Source: an uncultured Tolumonas sp. (GTDB lineage Bacteria > Pseudomonadota > Gammaproteobacteria > Enterobacterales > Aeromonadaceae). Taken from it: a DNA stretch of 64,000 nucleotides. Of the stretch, positions 35,810 to 45,658 are shown in pieces (position 1 is the stretch's first letter; each line of letters starts with the position of its first letter). The DNA lies in contig NZ_OY782757.1 in assembly GCF_963678185.1 (NCBI RefSeq), positions 558,001 to 622,000 of the forward strand, given 5' to 3'. The position numbers and the translations under genes are program-made. The notes below the pieces were generated by a model, which ran no database searches, was not told where the DNA came from, and worked only from the letters and a program-made list of their open reading frames with translations.

Positions 35810-37837
35810 ATGTCGAGCGCATCAAGAAATATTCTGGTTACCTGTGCCTTACCTTACGCCAACGGTTCTATTCATCTCGGACATATGCTGGAACATGTCC
35901 AGGCTGATATATGGGTTCGTTTTCAACGCATGCGCGGGCATAACATTCATTTCATCTGTGCCGATGATGCCCACGGCACACCGATTATGCTCAAAGCGCA
36001 ACAACTGGGTATTACACCCGAAGAAATGATTGCAGCTGTTTCCGAAGAGCATCAAACCGATTTTGCGGGTTTCAAAATCAGCTTTGATAACTATCACTCT
36101 ACTCACAGCACTGAAAATCGTCACTTCTCTGAATTGATCTATACGAAGCTGAAAGAGAATGGGTTCATCAAGAGCAAGACTATTTCTCAATTGTACGATC
36201 CGGAAAAAAACATGTTCTTGCCCGATCGCTTTGTGAAAGGCACCTGCCCGAAATGTAAAGCAGCCGATCAATACGGTGATAACTGTGAGGTTTGCGGTGC
36301 AACCTACAGCCCGACTGAGCTGATCAACCCAAAATCAGCAGTGTCTGGTGCTACACCGGTAATGAAAGAAACTGAACATTTCTTCTTTGATTTACCACAG
36401 TTCGCCGACATGCTCCAAGCATGGACGACGTCAGGTGCTTTGCAGGACGAGATCTCAAATAAACTGAACGAATGGTTTACTTCGGGCTTGCACCAGTGGG
36501 ATATCACCCGTGATGCCCCGTATTTCGGTTTTGAAATTCCGGGCGCACCAAACAAATTCTTCTATGTATGGCTAGACGCGCCAATCGGTTACATGGGTTC
36601 TTTCAAAAACCTGTGTGACAAACGTGGTGATATCGATTTTGACGCATTCTGGGGTCAAAACAGCGACGCTGAGTTGTATCATTTCATTGGTAAAGATATC
36701 GTTTATTTCCACAGCTTATTCTGGCCAGCAATGCTGGATGGCGCCGGTTTCCGCAAACCAAGTAATGTCTTTGTACACGGTTATGTGACCGTGAATGGCG
36801 CGAAGATGTCTAAATCTCGCGGTACTTTCATCAAAGCGTCCACTTATCTGCAACATCTGGACCCTGAATGTCTGCGGTACTACTACGCAGCCAAACTGAA
36901 CAACCGCATCGACGATCTGGACTTGAACCTCGATGATTTCGTTGCTCGCGTCAACAGCGATGTGGTGAATAAACTGGTTAATCTGGCCTCTCGTACCGCT
37001 GGTTTTGTCACCAAACGTTTAGATGGCAAATTGTCTGATACTCTGTCTGAACCAGCCCTGTATGCCACCTTTACTTCCACTAGCGAACGTATTGCCGAAG
37101 CGTATGAGAATCGAGAGTTCAGCCGCGCCATTCGTGAAATTATGGCGTTAGCGGACGAAGCAAACCGTTATGTTGATGAAAAAGCGCCATGGGTGATTGC
37201 TAAACAGGAAGGCCAGGAAGCGGAACTGTCTGCCGTTTGCTCTACAACACTGAATTTGTTCCGTGTATTGATGACCTACCTAAAACCGGTCATGCCGGAA
37301 TTGGCGGCTCGTGCAGAAGCATTCCTGAATGTAACTTTAAATTGGACTGATATTGAACAGCCGCTGCTGGCACACACAGTTGCACCTTTCAAAGCGCTGT
37401 TTAACCGCATTGATCCAGTTAAAGTTGCTGCGATGGTGGAAGCTTCAAAAGAAGAACAACAAACGGCAGCACCAAAAGTGACTGGCCCATTAGCCGATGA
37501 ACCAATTGCACCAGAAATTTCTTACGATGATTTTGCTAAACTTGATCTACGTGTTGCGTTGATTAAAAAAGCGGAAGCTGTACCAGAAGCCGATAAGTTA
37601 CTGCGTCTACAGCTGGATCTGGGCGGTGAAACTCGCCAGGTATTCGCCGGTATAAAATCAGCGTATGCTCCTGAACAATTGGAAGGCAAATTGACAGTGA
37701 TGGTCGCAAATCTGGCACCGCGCAAGATGCGTTTTGGTATGTCAGAAGGAATGGTTCTGGCAGCAGGCCCTGGTGGAAAAGACCTGTTTGTTCTCGAACC
37801 GCACGAAGGCGCACAGCCTGGCATGCGTGTTAAATAA
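35810..37837 (+). CDS. metG: Methionyl-tRNA synthetase
   Basis: Class I aminoacyl-tRNA synthetase charging tRNA-Met. 675 residues from ATG 35810 (E. coli 677). An upstream in-frame extension to 35717 is unsupported by homology. It shows [20 protein letters not shown] (HIGH-type motif HLGH), zinc-binding CPKC and CEVC pairs (about residues 146-161), KMSKSRGT, and a C-terminal EMAP-II-like tRNA-binding and dimerisation domain from about residue 575 ([27 protein letters not shown]). Followed after 14 bases by a DsbA-like gene, probably co-transcribed. Confidence 0.98.
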   Translation: MSSASRNILVTCALPYANGSIHLGHMLEHVQADIWVRFQRMRGHNIHFICADDAHGTPIMLKAQQLGITPEEMIAAVSEEHQTDFAGFKISFDNYHSTHSTENRHFSELIYTKLKENGFIKSKTISQLYDPEKNMFLPDRFVKGTCPKCKAADQYGDNCEVCGATYSPTELINPKSAVSGATPVMKETEHFFFDLPQFADMLQAWTTSGALQDEISNKLNEWFTSGLHQWDITRDAPYFGFEIPGAPNKFFYVWLDAPIGYMGSFKNLCDKRGDIDFDAFWGQNSDAELYHFIGKDIVYFHSLFWPAMLDGAGFRKPSNVFVHGYVTVNGAKMSKSRGTFIKASTYLQHLDPECLRYYYAAKLNNRIDDLDLNLDDFVARVNSDVVNKLVNLASRTAGFVTKRLDGKLSDTLSEPALYATFTSTSERIAEAYENREFSRAIREIMALADEANRYVDEKAPWVIAKQEGQEAELSAVCSTTLNLFRVLMTYLKPVMPELAARAEAFLNVTLNWTDIEQPLLAHTVAPFKALFNRIDPVKVAAMVEASKEEQQTAAPKVTGPLADEPIAPEISYDDFAKLDLRVALIKKAEAVPEADKLLRLQLDLGGETRQVFAGIKSAYAPEQLEGKLTVMVANLAPRKMRFGMSEGMVLAAGPGGKDLFVLEPHEGAQPGMRVK

Positions 37838-37851
37838 TTAAGGAACATCAC

Positions 37852-38595
37852 ATGAAATTAAAAACACTGGCTACGGTTCTGTTAGGTGGAATGCTGACCT
37901 TCAGTTCAGTTGCCGCTGAAATGAGCCCGACAGAACAAGCCAACATTGAAAAAGTGGTGCATCAATATTTGGTTTCTCACCCTGAAATCCTGATTGAGAT
38001 GTCGAATGCACTGCGGGCAAAACAAGAAACCCAGCAAGCTGACACTGATAAAGAGTTGCTAAAACAACATGCCAATCAGATCTTTAAGCAAGCGGATGAT
38101 CCTGTTGCTGGTAATCCTCAGGGCAGTTTGACTATTGTTGAATTCGTCGACTATAACTGCGGTTACTGTAAACGTTCGGCACCATTGGTGCAGGAATTGC
38201 TGAAAAAAGACAAAGAAATTCGTTATATCTATAAAGAATTTCCTATTCTGAGCGACACGTCAGTCTATGCATCAAAAGCTGCCTTGGCAGTAAATGCACT
38301 GTACCCAGTAAAATATGAAGCTTTTCATAATGCGCTGATGGCACACCAAGGTGCACTCAAAACAAATGATGATGTCGTCAGCATCGCTAAATCCTTAGGT
38401 TTGGATTGGAGCAAAATTTCCACCAAAGCCAATGACCCTGCTATCGATAAAAAGATTGCTATGAATCATGCCATGGCGCAAACCTTAAATATCACTGGAA
38501 CACCAGCGTTCATCATTGGTGACCAATTATTGCGCGGTGCCCCGCAATCGCTGGAAATGCTGGAAGACAGCGTAAAACAAGCCCGCAGTAAATAA
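37852..38595 (+). CDS. Periplasmic DsbA/ScsC-type thioredoxin-fold oxidoreductase
   Basis: 247 residues. A signal peptide covers residues 1 to about 22 (MKLKTLATVLLGGMLTFSSVAA). An N-terminal helical segment resembling the ScsC/Com1 oligomerisation region follows (EKVVHQYLVSHPEILIEMSNAL). Then comes a DsbA-type thioredoxin fold with active site VDYNCGYCKRSAP and the cis-proline loop NITGTPAFIIGD. It would form, break or shuffle disulfides in the periplasm. An AAGGAA ribosome site lies just upstream. It follows metG by 14 bases and ends before a strong terminator. A BdbD/ScsC-like assignment fits better than classical DsbA. Confidence 0.9.
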   Translation: MKLKTLATVLLGGMLTFSSVAAEMSPTEQANIEKVVHQYLVSHPEILIEMSNALRAKQETQQADTDKELLKQHANQIFKQADDPVAGNPQGSLTIVEFVDYNCGYCKRSAPLVQELLKKDKEIRYIYKEFPILSDTSVYASKAALAVNALYPVKYEAFHNALMAHQGALKTNDDVVSIAKSLGLDWSKISTKANDPAIDKKIAMNHAMAQTLNITGTPAFIIGDQLLRGAPQSLEMLEDSVKQARSK

Positions 38596-38607
38596 CCTAT
38601 CAACAGC

Positions 38608-38633
38608 GCGGGGATTTATCCCCGCTCTTTTTT
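38608..38633 (+). terminator. Rho-independent terminator after the DsbA-like gene
   Basis: GCGGGGA (38608-38614), TTTA loop, TCCCCGC (38619-38625), then TCTTTTTT. It lies just before the roxA ribosome site. Confidence 0.88.
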
Positions 38634-38651
38634 ATACTCCACAGGTGTAAT

Positions 38652-39800
38652 TTGAATAAGCTGACTATCGATTTAGCCGCATTTATGCGTGACTACTGGC
38701 AAAAAAAGCCAACCGTATTACGCGGTGCTTATGCCCCGTTTATCGACCCGATCACACCAGATGAACTGGCAGGATTAGCCACCGAAGAACAGGTTGAAAG
38801 CCGTCTGGTTACTTTTTCTGATGGCAAATGGAAAGCAGCACACGGGCCATTTGAAGATTACAGCCAGTTAGGTGAAAGCCACTGGGCTTTACTCGTTCAG
38901 GCCACCGATCACTGGATCAAACCGGTTGCCGATTTAATCACGCCATTCCGTGGTTTACCAAACTGGCGTATCGATGATGTCATGATCTCCTACTCCGTCC
39001 CTGGTGGTGGTGTTGGCCCTCACATTGATCAATATGATGTATTTATCATCCAAGGTAGTGGCAGCCGCCGCTGGCGAGTGGGAAGTGATACACCGACTGA
39101 GCAATTTGTTGCTACACCGGGTCTGTTACATGTAAACCCATTTGAACCAATTATTGATGTGGAGTTACAACCTGGCGACATTTTATATATTCCACCAGGA
39201 TTCCCACATGATGGCTATGCCATCACCGAAGCGATGAGCTATTCGATTGGTTATCGTGCGCCCAATCAACAAGATCTGTTTTCATCCTTTGCTGATTTCT
39301 TGTTGCAAGAAGATGCCGGCCAATTACGTTATGCCGATCCAGATCGCGAATTGACGACTGAACCCGGTTTAGTGCCTGCCAAGGATGTGAATGATATTCG
39401 CACGTTGATGCAATCACTGTTACAAGATGAGCAACTGTTTTCAGCCTGGTTGGGCACGCAACTCAGTCAGGCAAAACACGAACTCAATATTCTGACATCC
39501 GATGAATGGGATTTGATCCCTGATGAATTGATTCCTGCTCTCGAAGCGGAAGATGAGCTGTATCGTTTGGGTGGACTGCGTTGCCTCTATTTCCGAGCAC
39601 TGCCTGACGTTTGTTTCGTCAACGGTGAAAAACTGCAGATCCCGGAAGGCGGGCAAGAATTAGCACATCTGATGTGTAACAGCACCGTACTGACTTTAGA
39701 TAACCTTCAGCCTTATCTGGATAACCCAGTTTTAGTTGAATGGATTTGCCACTGGTTCAACCAAGGCTATTGGTATCTGGCCTCAGACGCCGAAGAGTAA
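38652..39800 (+). CDS. roxA: Ribosomal protein uL16 arginine 3-hydroxylase RoxA (YcfD)
   Basis: JmjC-type 2-oxoglutarate/Fe(II) oxygenase that hydroxylates an arginine of ribosomal protein L16. 382 residues (E. coli 373), starting with TTG after AGGTG. Iron ligands are visible in GPHIDQYDVFIIQG (His-x-Asp) and the distal His in YIPPGFPHDGYAI. The cofactor-binding strand is SGSRRWRVG. The C-terminal part (about residues 250-382) forms the dimerisation and winged-helix region of ROX proteins. Monocistronic between a terminator and a convergent small gene. Confidence 0.95.
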   Translation: MNKLTIDLAAFMRDYWQKKPTVLRGAYAPFIDPITPDELAGLATEEQVESRLVTFSDGKWKAAHGPFEDYSQLGESHWALLVQATDHWIKPVADLITPFRGLPNWRIDDVMISYSVPGGGVGPHIDQYDVFIIQGSGSRRWRVGSDTPTEQFVATPGLLHVNPFEPIIDVELQPGDILYIPPGFPHDGYAITEAMSYSIGYRAPNQQDLFSSFADFLLQEDAGQLRYADPDRELTTEPGLVPAKDVNDIRTLMQSLLQDEQLFSAWLGTQLSQAKHELNILTSDEWDLIPDELIPALEAEDELYRLGGLRCLYFRALPDVCFVNGEKLQIPEGGQELAHLMCNSTVLTLDNLQPYLDNPVLVEWICHWFNQGYWYLASDAEE

Positions 39801-39842
39801 GCATTATCTGACTCTCGCGCCTAAAGCCCGTTGCATGAAAAA

Positions 39843-40082
39843 TTAATTCAGCAAATAACGAACTGCGGTGCGCATATTCGATGCGCGCCCTTTTATACTG
39901 CCTAAGCAATCACTCGCCAAAAACTCACCACCGGTAGACTCAATTTTTACTTCGCCTACACGACATGGCCAGCCTTTCGCGTCCTGAATGCGGATCATCC
40001 ATTGTTGCCCTACACGCTCTTCTGCAAACACGCCTGGGTACACTTCATGTCCTACATAAAAACCATTCACAAAAACACTCAT
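39843..40082 (-). CDS. Small conserved-looking protein of unknown function
   Basis: 79 residues with a strong ribosome site (AGGAG 7 bases before ATG). It reads as mostly beta: MSVFVNGFYVGHEVYPGVF, QQWMIRIQDAKGWPCRVGEV, then GEFLASDCLGSIKGRASNM. No signal peptide, membrane span or known motif. It stands alone, convergent with roxA, about 275 bases after the AraC gene's end. I do not recognise the family. Confidence 0.65.
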   Translation of the reverse strand: MSVFVNGFYVGHEVYPGVFAEERVGQQWMIRIQDAKGWPCRVGEVKIESTGGEFLASDCLGSIKGRASNMRTAVRYLLN

Positions 40083-40357
40083 AATGCGCTCCTGCTGACC
40101 GATGTCTGTTGATAAAGTTGATGCTTAAACAAGCATTTCTGACGACAGAGATAATCTACTGTATTTATATACAGTATTGCAAGATTATTTTTTGATCTCT
40201 TATTCCTGAGTCATTGCCTGGTTTTTAGCAAATGATAAAAATACCGTGTAGTCACACAGCAACTCTGAACAACACGATGAAGATATTCAGGAAATGAGAG
40301 AGTAAACATGACGCCACACAGCGTATGTGTGGCCTTTTGATTGGGGAGTTGAGCTAA

Positions 40358-41419
40358 TTAAATGGGGCTTTTTCGCCATTGGCGTGGGCTGATATTAAAC
40401 CAACGACGGAAGGCACGAGAAAATGCACTCACTTCAGAATAACCCAGTAATAACGCCATATCTGATATTGATAGCTGATTTTGTTGCATATAACGCGTGG
40501 CCATTTCACAGCGAAGTTTGTCGACCAAGGTTGAAAAACTGATGCCCTCTCTTTTCAAGTTACGTTGCAAAGACCATGTTGATAACCCCATTTTTGCCGC
40601 AACATCATCTAAATTGGGTTCGCCATGCATCATCTGCAAGCGCACTTGAGTGCGCGTTTGATCGATAAGATCTTGATTGTCTGTCGTCCGATTTAACTGT
40701 CTAATTGTCTGACGTAACACCATCAACAATGCTGTATCACTTTCTGGCATTGAGCTGCGCATCAAATCAACTTTAGGAATAATCAATGAGTTGTATGGCT
40801 GTTCAAACCAAACTGGTGCATCAAAGACTTTACTGTGTTCGTGCCATTGTTCTGGTCGAGGATGTTCAAAATGCACGGCACGTGGTGCCCAATTTTTTCC
40901 TAAAGCATAACGAATGACGTTTAAGAACATGCCTAGGGTTAATTCTGCATCCTGTCGACGGCACAAGATCGCGCCATGACGAACTTGATAATCGAGACGC
41001 CAACAATCACCAATATCGACCATTTGAGTCAATGTATGGTGTTGATGCCACTGGAAGTCCGTTGCCATATTATGTAGTGCATCGGTTAATGTCGGCGAAC
41101 TGAGCCCGATATAACCGATCAAGCCAAGGGATTGCGGTTTAAATTGTTTACCGTAATACAGGCCAAAGTTGTCCACGCCAGAATAGTGCGCGGCCTCCTC
41201 CATGACTCGGCAGTAATTGACCAAATCAAGACTCAACGTTGGGTTGGCGAGCAATTCAGGGTTAATACCGCTTACACCGAAAATACGATCGACATCGCCG
41301 CCGTTTGAGCTGATAAAATCACTTAGCCCGGTTGCGGCAGCAGCTAATACGCCTCGATTACTGTCAAATGCGTCTGTAATCATGCCAGTCAGCGCAGATT
41401 GACGTGCAGATATGTTCAT
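40358..41419 (-). CDS. AraC-family regulator next to ethanolamine genes
   Basis: 353 residues from ATG 41419 (GGGGCA 5 bases upstream; a longer frame to 41434 lacks one). The N-terminal part is the arabinose-binding-like sensor of the OruR/ArgR group (YCRVMEEAAHYSGVDNFGLYYGKQ, residues about 65-95). The C-terminal AraC double helix-turn-helix holds PNLDDVAAKMGLSTWSLQRNLKREG and SISDMALLLGYSEVSAFSRAFRRW (about 255-345). It is divergent from the Eat/EutBC genes across a 389-bp gap, so it is probably their activator in response to ethanolamine (inference from position; such pairs are known in pseudomonads). Confidence 0.88.
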   Translation of the reverse strand: MNISARQSALTGMITDAFDSNRGVLAAAATGLSDFISSNGGDVDRIFGVSGINPELLANPTLSLDLVNYCRVMEEAAHYSGVDNFGLYYGKQFKPQSLGLIGYIGLSSPTLTDALHNMATDFQWHQHHTLTQMVDIGDCWRLDYQVRHGAILCRRQDAELTLGMFLNVIRYALGKNWAPRAVHFEHPRPEQWHEHSKVFDAPVWFEQPYNSLIIPKVDLMRSSMPESDTALLMVLRQTIRQLNRTTDNQDLIDQTRTQVRLQMMHGEPNLDDVAAKMGLSTWSLQRNLKREGISFSTLVDKLRCEMATRYMQQNQLSISDMALLLGYSEVSAFSRAFRRWFNISPRQWRKSPI

Positions 41420-41808
41420 AATTGCCCCTATCAACGCATGAACGAAATGCTTAATTAGAGGTAAGCAATAAATGATCCAATAATTAAAACAATAAATATC
41501 AATCAGTTAAATAAATACTGCTGCAGGTTCGATTCAATTTGGTGCGTAATGCCCATATTTGTTTCAACACATGAATATCGCGTTTGTCCCTGATACCAGA
41601 CATCTTCTCTTTGTCTCTGATATTTGCCTCTGAAATGCATAAAGTTGACTTTAGAGAACAAAAATCACCTTCCTCACGTCAAGTTTTCTGATTTTGCTGG
41701 GAGCAAGATCACAACTACGCAAAGGGGTATACCTTTTGCTTTAGTGATTACGACTCCCAGCTCTGTCGATGAAAGACAGATGGATCAATTAAACAGAGGT
41801 ACACATCT
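41420..41808. promoter_or_regulatory. Divergent promoter region between AraC-type regulator and eat
   Basis: 389 bases with no supported gene (a 71-codon frame at 41624-41839 overlaps the eat start and looks accidental). It must hold promoters for the regulator and for eat-eutBC, plus operator sites. I found no clear long palindrome; AraC-type sites are usually direct half-sites. Confidence 0.5.
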
Positions 41809-43197
41809 ATGCAAAAGGACATTGCTGCTCCGGGCTTAAAACGGACACTGGGCAAATTTCATCTTTGGGGAATTGCCGTTGGTTTAGTTATCTCAGGGGA
41901 ATACTTTGGTTGGAGTTATGGCTGGGCTCAGGCTGGTACGCTGGGCTTCATGGTCACCGCCATATTGATTGCAGCCATGTATACCGCGTTCATCTTTAGT
42001 TTCACTGAATTAACCACATCGATCCCACATGCTGGTGGTCCATTTGCTTATGCATATCGTGCGTTTGGCCCTGTCGGTGGTTATATCGCCGGTTTTGCCA
42101 CACTGGTGGAATTCGTCTTTGCGCCGCCAGCGATTGCCATGGCGATTGGTGCTTATCTGAATGTTCAGTTCCCATCTATTGACCCAAAAATGATCGCTGT
42201 AGGCTCTTATCTGGTCTTTATGGCGCTCAACGTTGTCGGGGTCAGTATCGCTGCAACATTCGAACTGTGCGTGACTATTCTGGCCATCATTGAATTGTTG
42301 GTTTTCATGGGTGTAGTATCACCTGGCTTCTCAGTCGCTAATTTTGTTGCGAACGGTTGGGCTGGCAGCAACGAATTTTCTGGCTCTGCTATTTCTGGTA
42401 TTTTCGCTGCCATTCCTTTTGCCATCTGGTTCTTCTTGGCTATTGAAGGCGCAGCCATGGCTGCCGAAGAAGCTAAAGACCCGAAAAAAACCATTCCAGT
42501 TGCCTTTATTGCTGGCATTCTGACTTTGGTCGTTCTGGCAATTGGTGTCATGGTCTTTGCTGGTGGTGCCGGTGATTGGAGCAAACTGGCAAATATCAAC
42601 GATCCATTACCACAAGCCATGAAAATGATTGTTGGTAATTCCAGTGGCTGGTTACACATGCTGGTCTGGTTAGGTCTGTTCGGTCTGATTGCCTCTTTCC
42701 ACGGCATCATCATGGGATATTCCCGTCAAATCTTCGCTTTAGCACGTGCTGGCTTCCTGCCTAAACCACTGGCAGCCATAAACAGCCGTTATCAAACACC
42801 TCACTGGGCTATCTTAGCTGGTGGCATGATCGGTATTGCTGCAATTTTCTCTGACAATCTGATCGTGATTGGTGGTTTGCCGTTAACCGCAAATATCGTA
42901 ACCATGTCAGTATTTGGTGCTATCGTGATGTACATCATCTCTATGGCTGCGCTATTCAAACTGCGTGTTACTGAACCAAATCTGGAACGTCCGTTCTCTG
43001 CACCGCTCTACCCTTTTGCACCAGCATTGGCGCTTGTGTTAGCTGTGGTATGTCTGGTAGCCATGACTTATTACAACACGCTGTTGGCAATGATTTTTGC
43101 TGGTCTGTTTATCGCTGGTTTCATCTATTTCAAAGCAACGCACAGCACAGACGACATGCAAGCAGGTAACGAATTACTGCAAGCGCAAAATTCATAA
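41809..43197 (+). CDS. eat: Ethanolamine permease (APC superfamily)
   Basis: 462-residue inner-membrane transporter with about 12 spans. Family markers include GLVISGEYFGWSYGWAQAGT near the N-terminus, TSIPHAGGPFAYAYRAFGPVGGYIAG, WFFLAIEGAAMAAEEAKDPKKTIP and ASFHGIIMGYSRQIFALARAG. These are characteristic of the Eat ethanolamine permease group within the amino-acid/polyamine/organocation family. An AGAGG ribosome site lies upstream. It is followed by a terminator and then eutB, so partial read-through may tune eutBC. The regulator is divergent. Substrate assignment rests on both sequence and neighbours. Confidence 0.93.
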   Translation: MQKDIAAPGLKRTLGKFHLWGIAVGLVISGEYFGWSYGWAQAGTLGFMVTAILIAAMYTAFIFSFTELTTSIPHAGGPFAYAYRAFGPVGGYIAGFATLVEFVFAPPAIAMAIGAYLNVQFPSIDPKMIAVGSYLVFMALNVVGVSIAATFELCVTILAIIELLVFMGVVSPGFSVANFVANGWAGSNEFSGSAISGIFAAIPFAIWFFLAIEGAAMAAEEAKDPKKTIPVAFIAGILTLVVLAIGVMVFAGGAGDWSKLANINDPLPQAMKMIVGNSSGWLHMLVWLGLFGLIASFHGIIMGYSRQIFALARAGFLPKPLAAINSRYQTPHWAILAGGMIGIAAIFSDNLIVIGGLPLTANIVTMSVFGAIVMYIISMAALFKLRVTEPNLERPFSAPLYPFAPALALVLAVVCLVAMTYYNTLLAMIFAGLFIAGFIYFKATHSTDDMQAGNELLQAQNS

Positions 43198-43218
43198 GAT
43201 TTCCACCCCATAGACTTT

Positions 43219-43242
43219 GCCACCGCTTGCGGTGGCTTTTTT
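43219..43242 (+). terminator. Rho-independent terminator between eat and eutB
   Basis: GCCACCGC (43219-43226), TT, GCGGTGGC (43229-43236), then TTTTTT. eutB starts only 24 bases later, so read-through or a separate promoter must feed eutBC. Confidence 0.88.
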
Positions 43243-43265
43243 AAAGCCCATAAAAAGGAATCAGT

Positions 43266-44657
43266 ATGTATCGGACGACCGTTGGCCAACGTACTTATCA
43301 GTTTCCTGATTTGAAAATGCTGATGGCAAAAGCCAGTCCAGCACGATCTGGCGATTATCTGGCAGGTGTTGCTGCCACAACCGCCGAAGAACGTATGGCC
43401 GCCAAGATCTGCCTAGCCGATCTGCCGCTGAAAGCATTCTTACACACAGCCCTAATTCCCTATGAAGACGATGAAGTTACTCGTCTTATTTTCGATGAAC
43501 ATGATCTAGCGGTATTTTCTTTGGTTAGTCATCTTACTGTGGGTGATTTTCGTGATTGGTTATTAAGCGAGCAGGCTGATAGCCTCACTTTAGCGCGATT
43601 AGCGTCAGGGGTAACCCCAGAAATGGTTGCTGCAGTCAGCAAATTAATGCGCAATCAAGATCTGATCCTTGTTGCCAAAAAATGCCGTGTGATCACTAAA
43701 TTCCGCAACACTATCGGCTTGCCCGGCCGTTTGAGTGTGCGTCTACAACCAAATCACCCGACCGATGCTTTATCAGGTATTGCGGCCGCGATGTTGGATG
43801 GTTTGTTGTATGGCAGTGGTGATGCAGTGGTTGGCATCAACCCAGCGACTGACAGCTTGCCAGGCTTAGCCAAACTCAACTATATGCTGGATGACGTGAT
43901 CCAACGCTTTGAGATCCCGACTCAATCGTGTGTGCTGACACATGTAACTAACACCATAGAATTGATCAATCGTGGCGTTCCCGTTGATTTGGTATTTCAA
44001 TCCATCGCGGGTACTGAAAAAGCCAATTCTGGCTTTGGTGTTAACCTATCCATATTGGCGGAAGCAGAAGCTGCTGCACAAAGCCTGAATCGTGGCACGA
44101 TTGGCAAAAACGTGATGTATTTTGAAACCGGACAAGGCAGTTGTCTGTCGGCAAATGCTCATTTTGGTGTCGACCAACAAACTTGCGAAGCTCGGGCTTA
44201 TGCCGTGGCCAGAAAATTCAAACCCTTACTGACCAACACGGTGGTTGGTTTTATCGGCCCGGAATATCTCTATGACGGTAAACAGATCATTCGTGCCGGA
44301 TTGGAAGACCACTTTTGCGGTAAATTATTGGGTGTGCCATTAGGCTGTGATGTTTGTTATACCAATCACGCGGAAGCCGATCAGGATGATATGGATACAC
44401 TGCTGACACTCTTAGCTGCAGCAGGTTTAACCTTCCTGATTGGCGTGCCGGGTGCCGATGACATTATGCTGAATTACCAAAGCACTTCGTTCCATGATGC
44501 GCTCTATATTCGCGAATTACTCGGTTTGAAACGCGCACCAGAATTCGACAGCTGGCTGGAAAAAATGCGTTTGATCGATACGCAAGGCCGTTTGTTAGAT
44601 CCATCCAAACAGCATCCACTGCTGACGCAGTTACCTTCTCTTGGGAGCGCAGCATGA
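43266..44657 (+). CDS. eutB: Ethanolamine ammonia-lyase large subunit EutB
   Basis: Catalytic alpha subunit of the adenosylcobalamin-dependent lyase that splits ethanolamine into acetaldehyde and ammonia. 463 residues (typical about 453-465). TIM-barrel motifs are visible: GLPGRLSVRLQPNHPTD, YGSGDAVVGINPATDS, GTEKANSGFGVNLS, YFETGQGSCLSANAHFGVDQQT and LLGVPLGCDVCYTNHAEADQDDM. An AAGGAA ribosome site is present. Its last codons overlap the eutC start by 4 bases (ATGA). No shell-protein genes of a eut microcompartment are near. Confidence 0.98.
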   Translation: MYRTTVGQRTYQFPDLKMLMAKASPARSGDYLAGVAATTAEERMAAKICLADLPLKAFLHTALIPYEDDEVTRLIFDEHDLAVFSLVSHLTVGDFRDWLLSEQADSLTLARLASGVTPEMVAAVSKLMRNQDLILVAKKCRVITKFRNTIGLPGRLSVRLQPNHPTDALSGIAAAMLDGLLYGSGDAVVGINPATDSLPGLAKLNYMLDDVIQRFEIPTQSCVLTHVTNTIELINRGVPVDLVFQSIAGTEKANSGFGVNLSILAEAEAAAQSLNRGTIGKNVMYFETGQGSCLSANAHFGVDQQTCEARAYAVARKFKPLLTNTVVGFIGPEYLYDGKQIIRAGLEDHFCGKLLGVPLGCDVCYTNHAEADQDDMDTLLTLLAAAGLTFLIGVPGADDIMLNYQSTSFHDALYIRELLGLKRAPEFDSWLEKMRLIDTQGRLLDPSKQHPLLTQLPSLGSAA

Positions 44658-45442
44658 GTAAAAATGTGATCCATCAAAACTCGTGGGATGAATTGCGTCA
44701 ATTTACAGCGGCCCGTATCGCGCTTGGGCGTACCGGCAATAGTCTACCAACAAAAGAGTTACTTAAATTCGGCCTCGCGCATGCGCAAGCACGTGATGCC
44801 GTGCATTTGCCTTTTGCTGCTGATTTGCTTGCCGCTGAGTTGTATGAACAAGGTTTTACCACGTTACAGGCACGCAGTGCTGCGCCCGATCGTGAGACAT
44901 ACCTACGCCGACCCGATCTGGGCCGTCAACTTGCTGCCGAATCTCGTGAATGGCTAAAACAACATGCCCAACCGATCGAGTTGGTTATTGTCGTCGGCGA
45001 CGGATTATCGTCCACCGCAATACACCGTAATACAGTGCCATTTTTACTAGAGTTACGTCCACGCCTTGAAGCGCTTGGTATTACCATTGGGCCAGTAGTC
45101 TTAACTAAACAGGCCCGTGTTGCTATCGGTGATGACATAGCCGAAGCAATGCAGGCAAAAGCAGTTGTCGTACTGATTGGCGAACGTCCTGGTTTATCTT
45201 CCCCAGACAGCTTGGGTGTCTACCTGACATGGGCACCCAAAGTAGGATTACTTGACTCTGAACGTAATTGTATTTCTAACGTGCGCCCTGAAGGGCTCAA
45301 TTATCCAGAGGCGGCCCATAAACTAAGTTGGTTATTAGCGGAAATGTTTCGTCGTCAATTAAGTGGGGTTGCGTTAAAAGATGAAAGTGATGATGCAACA
45401 GATATTCTTTTGACTTCTCAAACATCAGCTACACATAAATAA
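44654..45442 (+). CDS. eutC: Ethanolamine ammonia-lyase small subunit EutC
   Basis: Beta subunit of ethanolamine ammonia-lyase, which with EutB holds adenosylcobalamin. 262 residues. Signature parts are ARIALGRTGNSLPTKELLKFGLAHAQARDAVH, SAAPDRETYLRRPDLGRQL, IVVGDGLSSTAIHRNTVPFL, and IGERPGLSSPDSLGVYLTW with SERNCISNVRPEGL. Overlaps eutB by 4 bases, so translation is coupled. A terminator at 45512-45540 ends the unit. Confidence 0.98.
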   Translation: MSKNVIHQNSWDELRQFTAARIALGRTGNSLPTKELLKFGLAHAQARDAVHLPFAADLLAAELYEQGFTTLQARSAAPDRETYLRRPDLGRQLAAESREWLKQHAQPIELVIVVGDGLSSTAIHRNTVPFLLELRPRLEALGITIGPVVLTKQARVAIGDDIAEAMQAKAVVVLIGERPGLSSPDSLGVYLTWAPKVGLLDSERNCISNVRPEGLNYPEAAHKLSWLLAEMFRRQLSGVALKDESDDATDILLTSQTSATHK

Positions 45443-45511
45443 TGTAACCGTCATTGATTGAACCCCTTGTTGTGGTGTTTGTGTTTTGAATCCTCGTTGT
45501 TCGATGTATTT

Positions 45512-45540
45512 AAGGAGCCTCGTGCTCCTTTCTTTTTTTG
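45512..45540 (+). terminator. Rho-independent terminator after eutC
   Basis: AAGGAGC (45512-45518), CTCGT loop, GCTCCTT (45524-45530), followed by a T-rich run (TCTTTTTTTG). Confidence 0.85.
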
Positions 45541-45658
45541 TTTTTTAGATCAAAACCACCCTTGTAACCGTATTTTTTTGATATACGTCATATTATGTTG
45601 ACGGTAGATTTAAAAATGATGTAATTTTACTACATCTTTTCAGGTGGAGACTGTACCT

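Noticed and set aside
42207-42713. 168-codon minus-strand frame
   Set aside because: Shadow of the ethanolamine permease; Met/Pro/Thr-rich with no motif.
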